This document shows positions 1 through 9,053 of a stretch of 64,000 nt of DNA, piece after piece. Origin of the DNA: Bacillota bacterium (GTDB taxonomy: Bacteria; Bacillota; Limnochordia; DTU087); NCBI GenBank assembly GCA_012519025.1, contig JAAYQZ010000048.1:1-64000 (forward strand), in the 5' to 3' direction. The notes beneath the pieces are model-generated. The model was given only the letters and a program-made list of their open reading frames with translations. It was not told the origin of the DNA and made no database searches. The position numbers and the translations under genes are program-made. Every line of letters starts with the position of its first letter. The stretch's first letter is position 1.

Positions 1-134
1 CACTATCTACTTTTGACACCGGCCCACATTGTGGCCAACCCTGTCAGCACAGTAGGAATGGGTGATACCATTTCGTCTAGTTCCTATGCTACAGAGCGGC
101 ACTGAGAGAAATAGGTTGATTTTGCATTTGGGGC

Positions 135-163
135 TTGACATCTGTTTTTTTGCTTAGTATAAT
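135..163 (+). promoter_or_regulatory. Sigma-A-type promoter for the tandem T-box leader
   Basis: TTGACA (135-140), 17 nt spacer, TATAAT (158-163): perfect consensus. Confidence 0.85.
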
Positions 164-169
164 AGCAAC

Positions 170-428
170 ATCCAAATAAAAAGGCGATGAAGGGAAGAGT
201 AGGTACTTTCCGTGAACTTGAAGCCGTGTCAGCATATGGCGTTTCACGCAAGGTCTACAGCCACCCCGGAGCTGTGCCTGAGTGATGTATTTCAGTAAGG
301 TGCACCGGAGAAGCAACTCCGTTAACAACAGTGCAAACAGGTTTGCACTATGAGACCGCTTGCGCAAGCCGGCGGTGAAAATGGGTGGTAACACGGTACC
401 TCCGTCCCATTAGGGGCGGAGGTTTTTT
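170..428 (+). promoter_or_regulatory. T-box leader 1 (first of a tandem pair)
   Basis: GGCGATGAAGGGAAGAGTA stem I start; CTCCGTTAAC stem II motif; GGGTGGTAACACGG T-box variant; terminator CCTCCGTCCC-ATTA-GGGGCGGAGG-TTTTTT at 399-428. Confidence 0.85.
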
Positions 429-444
429 AATTTCATTACTGAAA

Positions 445-690
445 ATAGCGATGATGGGGAAGAAGTTTTGTGGGATTCTCTAGAGAGGAGTCGGTCGCTG
501 AAAGGCTCTGAATCCGATAAACAGGCCCCCCCTGAGCAGTTTGTGAAAGCGGAAGCTGTAAACAAACCGGATGCCTTCCGTTAACGAGGTGCCTTGGATT
601 TAGTGTCTAAGGAGTGAGGGGCCGGCCGATAGCCGGCAACTGGAGTGGTACCGCGGGAATCCCGTCTCTGGCAAAGAGGCGGGATTTTTA
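445..690 (+). promoter_or_regulatory. T-box leader 2 (second of a tandem pair)
   Basis: GCGATGATGGGGAAGAAG start; CTTCCGTTAAC motif; GAGTGGTACCGCGGG T-box; terminator AATCCCGTCTCTggcaaAGAGGCGGGATTTTT. Confidence 0.85.
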
Positions 691-714
691 TCTTAGAGGA
701 GGAGTTGTAAGAGT

Positions 715-1929
715 ATGCTGCAGATGGAGCGTTTTTATGCGGAACGAGTTGGGGACATGAAAGGTTCTGACATTCGGGACGCGTTTAAATTGACAGAAGC
801 CGCTGATGTGATTTCTTTTGCCGGGGGATTTCCGGCCGTGGATGCCTTCCCGGTGTCCTTAATTGAGACTGTAATGGATGATTTGTTCCGCTGTGACTAT
901 ACAGGGCTGCAGTATGGTCCCACTGAAGGCCTGGAAGAGCTCAGGCGCCAAGTGGCTGTAATGATGGATGCTGAGAATATTCCTTCTGATGTGGACAACA
1001 TTTTAATCACCAATGGTTCCCAACAGGCTTTGGATTTGATTGCAAAAATATTTCTTGATCCTAAAGATTATGTGTTGGTGGAGCAGCCGGGGTATATTGG
1101 GGGATTAAATGCCATTGGCAACTATCAAGGGCAAATGGTGGGCATTCCCTTGGATGACGATGGTCTGAGAATCGATATTTTAGCCAATAAGCTAAAAGAA
1201 ATGTCAAATAAGGGTCGACACCCGAAATTTCTTTATACAGTGCCGAATTTTCAAAACCCCACCGGTGTGACGCTTTCTTTAGAGCGGAGGCGGGGCTTGC
1301 TGGAGTTAGCCCGTGAGTATGATTTCCTAATTTTGGAGGATAATCCATATGGCCGCATCTCTTTTGGCCAAGAACCGCTGCCCCATCTAAAAACCTTGGA
1401 TACTGAGGGCCGAGTTATATATTTGGGATCATTTTCAAAAATCCTGATTCCCGGTGCCAGGGTGGGCTGGGCTGTGGGTTTGCCCGGCGTAATTAGGCAG
1501 CTTTCCATTGCTAAACAAGGTACGGATCTTTGTTCCAGTTCGCTGGGCATGAAGCTGGTGCTGGACTGTATTATGAGCGGGGAATTGGATGGACACATAG
1601 ATTCGCTGAAGGTACTTTATAGAAGGCGACGGGACATTATGCTCGAAAGCCTTGGCCGCTATATGCCTGCGGAGGTGCGCTGGACACATCCGGAAGGTGG
1701 GTTCTTTGTCTGGTTGAGGTTGCCGTCGTATATAGACAGCCGGGCACTTTTGCCTTTTGCCTTGGAAGAAGAAAAAGTAGCCTATGTAGGTGGGAAAGGC
1801 TTTCATGTAGACGGAAGCGGACACAACACTATCAGATTAGCTTACAGCCAAGCTCCGGAATCTGATATAGCAGAGGGCATTAGAAGATTGGCCAAAGTGC
1901 TTCGCCGCCAAATTGAATCGGCCATATAA
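715..1929 (+). CDS. PLP-dependent aminotransferase (class I/II, 2-aminoadipate/MocR-like without HTH)
   Basis: ORF 404 aa; GGFPAVDAFP, TVPNFQNPTG, GSFSKILIPGARVGW motifs. Confidence 0.85.
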   Translation: MLQMERFYAERVGDMKGSDIRDAFKLTEAADVISFAGGFPAVDAFPVSLIETVMDDLFRCDYTGLQYGPTEGLEELRRQVAVMMDAENIPSDVDNILITNGSQQALDLIAKIFLDPKDYVLVEQPGYIGGLNAIGNYQGQMVGIPLDDDGLRIDILANKLKEMSNKGRHPKFLYTVPNFQNPTGVTLSLERRRGLLELAREYDFLILEDNPYGRISFGQEPLPHLKTLDTEGRVIYLGSFSKILIPGARVGWAVGLPGVIRQLSIAKQGTDLCSSSLGMKLVLDCIMSGELDGHIDSLKVLYRRRRDIMLESLGRYMPAEVRWTHPEGGFFVWLRLPSYIDSRALLPFALEEEKVAYVGGKGFHVDGSGHNTIRLAYSQAPESDIAEGIRRLAKVLRRQIESAI

Positions 1930-2027
1930 GTCCTAAAGCAGGAAGTCCCGGCAGTCTACAGAACCTTTGTAACAATAGTTAGCCAAGATTGGCTTGTTGT
2001 GAGCTTACTTGTTGCGGAGGTAATGTG

Positions 2028-2447
2028 ATGCGAGTATTGATTTTATACAGCAAGGAAGGACGGGTTGGGGCTTTAGCAAAAGGACTTGCCAATGCACTGG
2101 AAAGAGACAATTGTTCGGTAAAGTTGATGGAAGCAGATCCTGATGGTGCCGGCCCCATTTCCGGTGCACCATATGAGCTGGTCATTTTAGGCAGTCCTTC
2201 ATTGGGTTTTTTGGGCGGGAAAATAGCCGCAGATCTAACTGCCACCAGCGCAAGGTTAAGCCGGCTGGAAGGTCGCAAGGCTGCTGCATTTGTAAGCGCT
2301 AAACTATTTGGGGCAAGCAAATCTTTGAAAGCAGTGATGGCACTCTTGGAAAAACAAGGTGCTATGGTGGAGGACTTTGCCGCCCTTGGCAGCCAATCAG
2401 ACATAGATTCTTTCAGCAAGCGGTTAGTTAGACTCATCCACAGATAG
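2028..2447 (+). CDS. Flavodoxin-like protein
   Basis: Start MRVLILYSKEGRVGALAKGLA (ATG 2028 after GGAGG); flavodoxin-type N-terminus and GSPSLGF. Confidence 0.55.
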   Translation: MRVLILYSKEGRVGALAKGLANALERDNCSVKLMEADPDGAGPISGAPYELVILGSPSLGFLGGKIAADLTATSARLSRLEGRKAAAFVSAKLFGASKSLKAVMALLEKQGAMVEDFAALGSQSDIDSFSKRLVRLIHR

Positions 2448-2497
2448 TGTTTGAACAGGAAGGAGGCTGCCTTGCTTTATGGTAAGGCACTGCAAAT

Positions 2498-4156
2498 ATG
2501 AGAAGTAATGTGATGAAAAAAGGATTGGAACGGGCACCTCACCGCTCTTTGCTTAAAGCAATGGGCTACACAGACACAGAAATTCAGCAGCCAATTATCG
2601 GGATAGCTAACGCTGCCAACAGCATTGTACCCGGACACATTGATCTAGATAAGATAACTGATGCCGTAGAAGCCGGAATCCGCACAGCCGGAGGCACGCC
2701 GGTTCGATTTGGTACTATCGGCGTTTGTGATGGGATCGCCATGGGACATCAAGGTATGCGCTATTCACTGGCAAGCCGGGAGCTGATTGCCGATTCAGTG
2801 GAAATCATGGCAGAAGCCCATGCTTTTGATGGTTTAGTCTTGATTCCCAACTGCGATAAGATTGTCCCCGGTATGCTCATGGCTGCGGCCAGAATCAATA
2901 TCCCAACGATTTTGGTCAGCGGCGGTCCGATGTTGGCAGGGAGGTATCGCGGTGAGAATGTTGATTTAAATACCGTCTTTGAAGCAGTAGGAGCGGTACA
3001 GGCTGGTAGAATGTCCTTGGATGAACTAAAGGAACTGGAAGATGAGGCCTGCCCCGGGTGCGGCAGCTGTGCCGGTATGTTTACCGCCAATTCTATGAAT
3101 TGTTTGGCAGAAGTACTGGGATTGGCTTTGCCGGGCAATGGGACTGTGCCTGCTGTCAGTGCCGCTAGAATTCGACTGGCTAAGACCGCCGGTGTGCAGG
3201 TTATGGCCCTGGTGGAGGCAGGACTTAAGCCGCGAGACATAATGAACGAAAGTGCATTTCGCAACGCTTTAACGGTGGATATGGCATTAGGATGTTCCAC
3301 CAACACCGTTCTGCATTTGCCTGCTGTAGCACATGAAGTCGGTCTTGAACTGTCCTTAAGTTTAGTTAATGAGATCAGCGAGGTAACACCCCATCTTTGC
3401 CACTTACGACCGGGTGGAGATCACCACTTGGCTGATCTGCATGAGGCAGGAGGAATTCCGGCAGTAATTAAAGAGCTTGGTAGTGCCGATCTTGTGGATC
3501 TTTTTTGCAAGACCGTCACGTTAAAGACCCATGGGGAAAATGTACAAAATGTGGTTACCTTAAAAGAAGATGTGATTCGCACAGTAAAAGACCCATATCA
3601 TGAAAAAGGCGGTTTGGCCGTCTTGTGGGGTAATATTGCACCTGAAGGAGGAGTTGTGAAGCAGGCAGCTGTTCGTCCCGAGATGCTTACCCATAAAGGA
3701 CCTGCTCGGGTATTTGATTCAGAAGAAACAGCTGTAAATGCCATTTTAAACGGCAAGATCCGGCCCGGGGATGTTATTGTGATCCGTTATGAAGGTCCAA
3801 AAGGCGGCCCGGGAATGCGGGAGATGCTTACTCCTACCTCCGCGGTGGTGGGCATGGGGTTGGATGATTCTGTTGCTTTAATCACCGATGGGCGTTTTTC
3901 GGGTGCAACCCGGGGCGCTGCCATTGGGCACATATCGCCAGAGGCTGCAGAAGGCGGCCCCATTGCGTTTATCAAAGAAGGCGATGAAATTGCAATTGAC
4001 ATACCCAACCAAAGCATTGAACTTGCGGTATCTAAAGACGAACTTCAGGAGCGCAAAGCCACCTGGCAGCCGGTGAAAAGGGATATTAAAGGATATTTGG
4101 CCCGTTATGCACAGCTGGTTACCTCTGCAGCAACTGGAGCGATTCTAAATGAGTAA
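2498..4156 (+). CDS. ilvD: Dihydroxy-acid dehydratase
   Basis: ORF 552 aa; [54 protein letters not shown]. Confidence 0.96.
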   Translation: MRSNVMKKGLERAPHRSLLKAMGYTDTEIQQPIIGIANAANSIVPGHIDLDKITDAVEAGIRTAGGTPVRFGTIGVCDGIAMGHQGMRYSLASRELIADSVEIMAEAHAFDGLVLIPNCDKIVPGMLMAAARINIPTILVSGGPMLAGRYRGENVDLNTVFEAVGAVQAGRMSLDELKELEDEACPGCGSCAGMFTANSMNCLAEVLGLALPGNGTVPAVSAARIRLAKTAGVQVMALVEAGLKPRDIMNESAFRNALTVDMALGCSTNTVLHLPAVAHEVGLELSLSLVNEISEVTPHLCHLRPGGDHHLADLHEAGGIPAVIKELGSADLVDLFCKTVTLKTHGENVQNVVTLKEDVIRTVKDPYHEKGGLAVLWGNIAPEGGVVKQAAVRPEMLTHKGPARVFDSEETAVNAILNGKIRPGDVIVIRYEGPKGGPGMREMLTPTSAVVGMGLDDSVALITDGRFSGATRGAAIGHISPEAAEGGPIAFIKEGDEIAIDIPNQSIELAVSKDELQERKATWQPVKRDIKGYLARYAQLVTSAATGAILNE

Positions 4157-4196
4157 GATCTAGCTCTTTTTATCTCACAAAAGAGGGGGAACAGCT

Positions 4197-4418
4197 TTGG
4201 AAGGCTTGGTGGAAGTGGCCCAATACAATACCATCATCGAGGCGGAGATGGCCAAAGGAAGGCTTGAGGCCTACGGCATCGATGCTGTGTTGACTGATCA
4301 GGCGCTGGCTAGGATCTATCCGGGAGCAACACATACTTTTGCAAGCATCAGACTGCTTGTAAAAGCTGAAGATGCGGCACTCGCAGAAGAGATGCTTAAG
4401 CCTTTGGAAGATGATTGA
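4197..4418 (+). CDS. DUF2007-type putative signal-transducing protein
   Basis: 73 aa, TTG start; VAQYNTIIEAEMAKGRLEAYGIDA...LLVKAEDAALAEEML. Confidence 0.7.
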   Translation: MEGLVEVAQYNTIIEAEMAKGRLEAYGIDAVLTDQALARIYPGATHTFASIRLLVKAEDAALAEEMLKPLEDD

Positions 4419-4455
4419 ATGATTTAATCCAACTCAGCCCGGAGGTGTAAACGAA

Positions 4456-5637
4456 ATGGTAAAAAAAAGCGAACTTTACAATCAGATGCCCAAAGAATGG
4501 TATTTTGGTCCGGCTATTGATGATGAGGAAATTGAGGCTGTAACCCGAGTTTTGCGTTCAACAAGGCTCACCCAACTTACAAGCAGTGTGGTGGGTGAGT
4601 TTGAACAGGCCTTTGCCGACTATGTGGGTGCACGGGAGGCAGTTGCTCTAAATTCTGGTACAGCGGCTCTGCATACTACCCTAACAGCTTTGGGCATTGG
4701 GCCCGGGGACGAAGTGATTGTGCCGGCATTTACATTCATCGGCACTGTCGGCCCTGTAATGCAGGCAGGTGCTGTACCGGTATTTGCTGATATTGAACCT
4801 GATACTTACTGTTTATCGGTGGAGGCAACTGCTGCCAAGATTACTTCCCGCACAAAAGCGATTATCTCCGTCGATCTATTTGGCCACCCGGCCGATCTTG
4901 ATCCTATACGTGAACTAGCAGATAAGCACGGCCTCTTTTTGCTCGATGACGCCTGTCAGTCCCATGGAGCCAAGTATAAAGGAAAATATTTAGGGAGCAT
5001 TGCTCCTGTCTCGTGTTTTAGTTTTCAAGAAACTAAAAACATGACTACCGGTGAAGGGGGCATGATTACCACTGATGATGGCGACCTTGCTGAACTTTGC
5101 CGTTCAATTCGTCACCACGGCGGGCAAAGCGGAGGTATGATAGGCCGGGTTGGCTATAACTACAGATTAACGGCCCTACAGGCCGCCGTAGGGCTTGTAC
5201 AGCTTAGCAAACTCGAATCTGCCAACCATACCAGAAGGTCCATCGCCGCCATATACCATGAGGCTCTTGCCGGTTTGGAACTGCAGCTGCCTTTAGAAAA
5301 ACCCTACGCACAAAGTGTTTATCATGTATATTCATTTCTTCTACCTAGTCGGTTGGCCCCAAAACGCGATGCCATCATTGAAGATTTGAACGTAAATCGG
5401 GTGCCGGCCCATGCGATTTACGCAAAACCCGTTTTCGCCAACCCGGTGTTTGAAAAACTTGATGATTCTTTTACATGCCCTGCTGCAAAGGATGTGGCCA
5501 ATAGGGTCATTTCCCTGCCTATAGCCCATTCCATGCCTTTAGATTTAGCCGAAAAAGTGGGGGAGCTCACTAAGATTATCTTGACAGAACATATGGCTTC
5601 AAAGGAAACTGCCGCCCAAGATAGATCTTTAGGTTAA
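4456..5637 (+). CDS. DegT/DnrJ/EryC1/StrS family aminotransferase
   Basis: ORF 393 aa; LNSGTAALHTTL, VPAFTFIGT, DDACQSHGAKYKGK, SFQETKNMTTGEGGM. Confidence 0.92.
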   Translation: MVKKSELYNQMPKEWYFGPAIDDEEIEAVTRVLRSTRLTQLTSSVVGEFEQAFADYVGAREAVALNSGTAALHTTLTALGIGPGDEVIVPAFTFIGTVGPVMQAGAVPVFADIEPDTYCLSVEATAAKITSRTKAIISVDLFGHPADLDPIRELADKHGLFLLDDACQSHGAKYKGKYLGSIAPVSCFSFQETKNMTTGEGGMITTDDGDLAELCRSIRHHGGQSGGMIGRVGYNYRLTALQAAVGLVQLSKLESANHTRRSIAAIYHEALAGLELQLPLEKPYAQSVYHVYSFLLPSRLAPKRDAIIEDLNVNRVPAHAIYAKPVFANPVFEKLDDSFTCPAAKDVANRVISLPIAHSMPLDLAEKVGELTKIILTEHMASKETAAQDRSLG

Positions 5638-5645
5638 GAACACCC

Positions 5646-5675
5646 TTGACAGCTGGTATGATTTTGTTCTATGCT
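5646..5675 (+). promoter_or_regulatory. Promoter for SAM-I riboswitch leader
   Basis: TTGACA (5646-5651), 18 nt spacer, TATGCT (5670-5675). Confidence 0.6.
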
Positions 5676-5702
5676 TGGATAAATATAAAAATATAGTTGC
5701 TG

Positions 5703-5868
5703 CTCTTATCAAGAGAGGCGGAGGGACTGGCCCGATGAAGCCCGGCAACCAATGGCAATATTGCCATAAGGTGCCAATTCCTGCTGGAGTTTCCAGAAAG
5801 ATAAGAGGGGAGCATTGTCCACTGCCTTTATGATGCTAACCTCTTCTTTTTGGAAGAGGTTTTATTTT
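5703..5868 (+). promoter_or_regulatory. SAM-I (S-box) riboswitch with intrinsic terminator
   Basis: CTCTTATCAAGAGAGGCGGAGGGACTGGCCCGATGAAGCCCGGCAACC...AAGGTGCCAATTCCTGC...GATAAGAG; terminator AACCTCTTCtttttGGAAGAGGTTTTATTTTT. Confidence 0.96.
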
Positions 5869-5905
5869 TGAAAAGACCTTTAGCAGCAGCGGAGGAGGAA
5901 AAACG

Positions 5906-7186
5906 TTGGAGAAAAAATCCCTTGATACACTGTGTGTTCACGGAGGCTATGTGCCCCTGGACGGAGAAAGCCGGGTTGCGCCCATCTTTCAATCAACAGC
6001 CTTTAGTTTTAATAATGCTGATCATGTAGCTGCTTTGTTTGACTTGGAAAAAGAAGGTCATATGTATTCCAGAATATCGAATCCGACGGTGGAGATCTTA
6101 GAAAAGAAAATAGCCTCCCTTGAAGGGGGTGTTGGCGCACTTTGTACATCCTCCGGCCAGGCCGCGACCTTACTGGCTGTGCTTACCATTTGCTCTGAGG
6201 GGGATCATATAGTTGCTTTTAACAATATTTACGGGGGAACGTTCACCCTGTTCAGTTCTACTTTAAAAGGGCTGGGTATTGACACAACCTTTGTGGATTT
6301 AAATGCACAAGATGAGGACATTTCTAAGCTAATTCACCCCAACACTAAATTATTGTTCGGTGAGACGATTGCCAACCCCCTGGGGCAAGTTTTAGATATT
6401 AGGAGATTTGCCAATCTGGCACATAAACACGGCATTCCACTGGTAGTAGACAATACATTTCCAACTCCGGTTTTATCGAGACCGTTCGAATTTGGAGCAG
6501 ATATTGTTACCCATTCCACTACAAAGTACTTAGATGGGCACGCTACTTCTGTCGGTGGTGCCATCGTAGACAGCGGCAGCTTTGATTGGGAAAACGGGAA
6601 GTTTCCTGGTCTGACGGAAAAGGATCCCAGCTACCATGGGCTAAGTTACACGGAAAAATTCGGCAAAAAGGCGTTTATCCAACGGGCGAGGGTGGTGTTT
6701 CTGCGGGATTTGGGTACCTCTATGAGTCCGTTCAATGCATTTTTAACCAATTTGGGAATTGAGACCTTAGCCCTGCGTATGGAAAAACACTCAACAAACG
6801 CCCTGACTGTTGCCAAATACTTAGAATCAAATCCGTACGTTGAATGGGTAAACTACCCATTATTGGAGTCCAGTCCAGACTATTCGCTGGCCCAGGAGTA
6901 TTTGGCAGATGGTGCAAGCGGTGTGGTGACCTTTGCGATCAAGGGTGGGATAGAACAAGGCAAACAGTTTATTGACAATCTCGAGCTTGTCAGTTTAGCA
7001 GTGCACGTCGGTGATGTGAGAAGTTTGGTTCTCCATCCGGCAAGTACAACACATAGGCAGCTTTCGGCCGAGGATAAAAAGATAGCGGGGATTGCCGACA
7101 ACATGATTAGGCTCTCTGTGGGAATCGAGGATGTTCAGGAGATCATACGGGATATTGAAAACGCCTTACGAAAAAGCCAAAGGTGA
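5906..7186 (+). CDS. metY: O-acetylhomoserine sulfhydrylase / Cys-Met metabolism PLP enzyme
   Basis: ORF 426 aa, TTG start after GGAGGAGG; IFQSTAFSF, YSRISNPTVEILE, VDNTFPTPVLSRPFEFGADIVTHSTTKYLDGH; SAM riboswitch upstream. Confidence 0.92.
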   Translation: MEKKSLDTLCVHGGYVPLDGESRVAPIFQSTAFSFNNADHVAALFDLEKEGHMYSRISNPTVEILEKKIASLEGGVGALCTSSGQAATLLAVLTICSEGDHIVAFNNIYGGTFTLFSSTLKGLGIDTTFVDLNAQDEDISKLIHPNTKLLFGETIANPLGQVLDIRRFANLAHKHGIPLVVDNTFPTPVLSRPFEFGADIVTHSTTKYLDGHATSVGGAIVDSGSFDWENGKFPGLTEKDPSYHGLSYTEKFGKKAFIQRARVVFLRDLGTSMSPFNAFLTNLGIETLALRMEKHSTNALTVAKYLESNPYVEWVNYPLLESSPDYSLAQEYLADGASGVVTFAIKGGIEQGKQFIDNLELVSLAVHVGDVRSLVLHPASTTHRQLSAEDKKIAGIADNMIRLSVGIEDVQEIIRDIENALRKSQR

Positions 7187-7241
7187 TCATGGCAAGCCAT
7201 GGGGTAGTCCTGTTGCTGCAGCCGACAAAGGGCAGTGCTGT

Positions 7242-7271
7242 TAACACATTGTGACAATTTGTGGTATAATA
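7242..7271 (+). promoter_or_regulatory. Putative promoter upstream of flavodoxin leader
   Basis: TTAACA, 18 nt spacer, TATAAT within gttaacacattgtgacaatttgtggtataatat. Confidence 0.6.
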
Positions 7272-7279
7272 TAGTCAAA

Positions 7280-7434
7280 GGAATTTCAACTCACTTGTAA
7301 ATGACGGAACCGTCTGTTCGGGAAGTTGATAGTAAACGGGATGCATGATGCTAATGGGTAAAGTCCTTAATAATCTAAGCTAGCGGAATCGGCAGGTTCG
7401 GAAACCAACTTTTAGCTTAGGGGGGAGCTATCCC
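7280..7434 (+). promoter_or_regulatory. Candidate structured 5' leader (class unknown)
   Basis: Roughly 155 nt UTR; stems TCAACT/AGTTGA, AAGGA/TCCTT, GACG-gaac-CGTC, and perfect CTAAGCTA...TAGCTTAG next to the RBS. Confidence 0.45.
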
Positions 7435-7974
7435 ATGAAAATTCTGGTTGTCTACGATTCGTATTTCGGCAACACGAGACAAGTAGCCCAGGTCATCAGC
7501 GAGGCCCTAAGTCCATACGGATCTGTTCGGATGTGTCAAGTGTGTGATGAGACAAGCAAAAAGCTAGACAAGGTTGAACTGCTCATAGTTGGATCCCCAA
7601 CCAGGGCGTTTCGGGCAACCAAAGCCATTAATGCATTTTTGGACAAGATTCCCATCGGCGGACTTAAAGGTGTCAAGACACTTGCTTTTGATACCAGGCT
7701 CTCCGCAGTGGAGACAGATTCCGGTCTGTTGAATGCACTGTCTGCTGTATTTGGCTGTGCAGCCGCGCCCATCGCTGAAAAACTGAAGCGGAAAGGTGGT
7801 GAGCTGCTGGCACCTCCCGAAGGGTTTTTTGTAAAGGAGTCGGAAGGTCCTTTAAAGAGTGAAGAACTGGAGCGGGCAGTCAATTGGGTGCAAAAAGCCG
7901 TGGGATCGTTTTACAGCAGCACAGTGATACATGGAGCGGATGAGACCACTGGGTCCGCGCCTTTAGCACACTGA
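7435..7974 (+). CDS. Flavodoxin family protein
   Basis: MKILVVYDSYFGNTRQVAQVI...LLIVGSPTRAFRATKAINAFL. Confidence 0.88.
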   Translation: MKILVVYDSYFGNTRQVAQVISEALSPYGSVRMCQVCDETSKKLDKVELLIVGSPTRAFRATKAINAFLDKIPIGGLKGVKTLAFDTRLSAVETDSGLLNALSAVFGCAAAPIAEKLKRKGGELLAPPEGFFVKESEGPLKSEELERAVNWVQKAVGSFYSSTVIHGADETTGSAPLAH

Positions 7975-8081
7975 ATGAAGGATTCATTGGAACTATTGTT
8001 TGGTAATGCAGTAAACGATAAATGGAGCTTGAGCCTGCCGTGAGGTGGGCTCTTGTCAAGTTTGAAAAGGAGTGGTTTTGA

Positions 8082-8618
8082 GTGTCACAGGCAGTGTTGG
8101 ATGTAATTAAGGGAAGGCGATGCATACGGGAATTTGCTAACGAACCGGTATCTGAAAAATTGGTCAGGGGGCTTTTGGACGCGGCCCGCTATGCGCCCAG
8201 TGCAGGCAACCGCCAGGCTTGGTTTTTCTATGTTGTCAAGTCCCAAGCAGTAAAAGCAAAGCTGGCTAAAGCGGCCCTTGGTCAAAGCTTTCTCAAAGAC
8301 GCACCCATTAACATAGTAGTTTGCGCTGAACCCGACACAAGTGCCTCCCGGTACGGTAGTCGAGGCGCTGAATTGTACTGTTTGCAGGATACCGCAGCTG
8401 CAGTGCAAAATATTCTGCTTTCAGCCCATGGGTTCGGTCTGGCTGCCTGTTGGGTGGGAGCTTTCGATGAAAATGCAGTCAAAAATGCCCTTGACATGGC
8501 CCAAAATCGGCGACCGGTGGCGATTATACCTGTGGGCTACACTGGGCTGGAGACGCCTCCTGAGGCACCTGCCCGTCGAGAAATAGACAGCATTTCTAAG
8601 ATAGTAAATGACAAATAA
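8082..8618 (+). CDS. Nitroreductase family protein
   Basis: VIKGRRCIREFANEPV...AARYAPSAGNRQAWFFYVV...AAVQNILLSAHGFGLAACWVGAF. Confidence 0.92.
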   Translation: MSQAVLDVIKGRRCIREFANEPVSEKLVRGLLDAARYAPSAGNRQAWFFYVVKSQAVKAKLAKAALGQSFLKDAPINIVVCAEPDTSASRYGSRGAELYCLQDTAAAVQNILLSAHGFGLAACWVGAFDENAVKNALDMAQNRRPVAIIPVGYTGLETPPEAPARREIDSISKIVNDK

Positions 8619-8686
8619 ACAGAAGTATGATGTGGATAATTTACATCACCCATACTAAAAATTTACAGTTTCGGAACAAAATCCTG

Positions 8687-8715
8687 TTGACAGGCGCCTT
8701 ATCATCCCTTATAGT
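8687..8715 (+). promoter_or_regulatory. Promoter of ilv-leu operon
   Basis: TTGACA (8687-8692), 17 nt spacer, TATAGT (8710-8715). Confidence 0.8.
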
Positions 8716-8734
8716 ATAAAGAAATTATCTGAGT

Positions 8735-9012
8735 GCAGATAAAGGCGATGCAGGAGAAAAGTAGCTATAGAGGGTGGTTAAGAGAGTCGGCGGATGGTGC
8801 AAGCCGAACCAAGACTATATGCGAAACTCACTCCGAAGCTGTTGACCGAAAACCTCAAGTAGGTCCAACCGGATCACTTCCGTTAGCAGTGGGTTCCCCC
8901 AAAGCCAGGTTTTGGGGGGCTGAGATTGCGGGCTGTTGCTCATTTGCTGCTCCCGTGATGAAAAAGGGTGGTACCACGATATCTCTCGTCCCTTTCGGAC
9001 GGGAGATTTTTG
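8735..9012 (+). promoter_or_regulatory. T-box leader 3, probable Leu (CTC) specifier
   Basis: GGCGATGCAGGAGAAAAGTAGC; specifier-loop strand GAAA-CTC-A-CTCC; CTTCCGTTAGC; AAGGGTGGTACCACG; terminator ATCTCTCGTCCCtttcGGACGGGAGATTTTT. Confidence 0.9.
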
Positions 9013-9053
9013 TTATACTCAGATAAATTATCTGGAAAGGAGATGAGCAGACT

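Noticed and set aside
89-394. 101-aa minus-strand ORF
   Set aside because: Lies antisense to the promoter and T-box leader 1; no recognisable protein motif
7300-7430. Idea that the flavodoxin leader is an SRP RNA, c-di-GMP or FMN riboswitch
   Set aside because: GGTTCGGAAACC resembles an SRP tip only superficially (GGTCCGGAAGGAAGCAG absent); FMN and c-di-GMP cores are not present
8733-9026. 97-aa plus-strand ORF and overlapping 8855..9085 minus ORF
   Set aside because: They cover T-box leader 3; the RNA explains the conserved sequence
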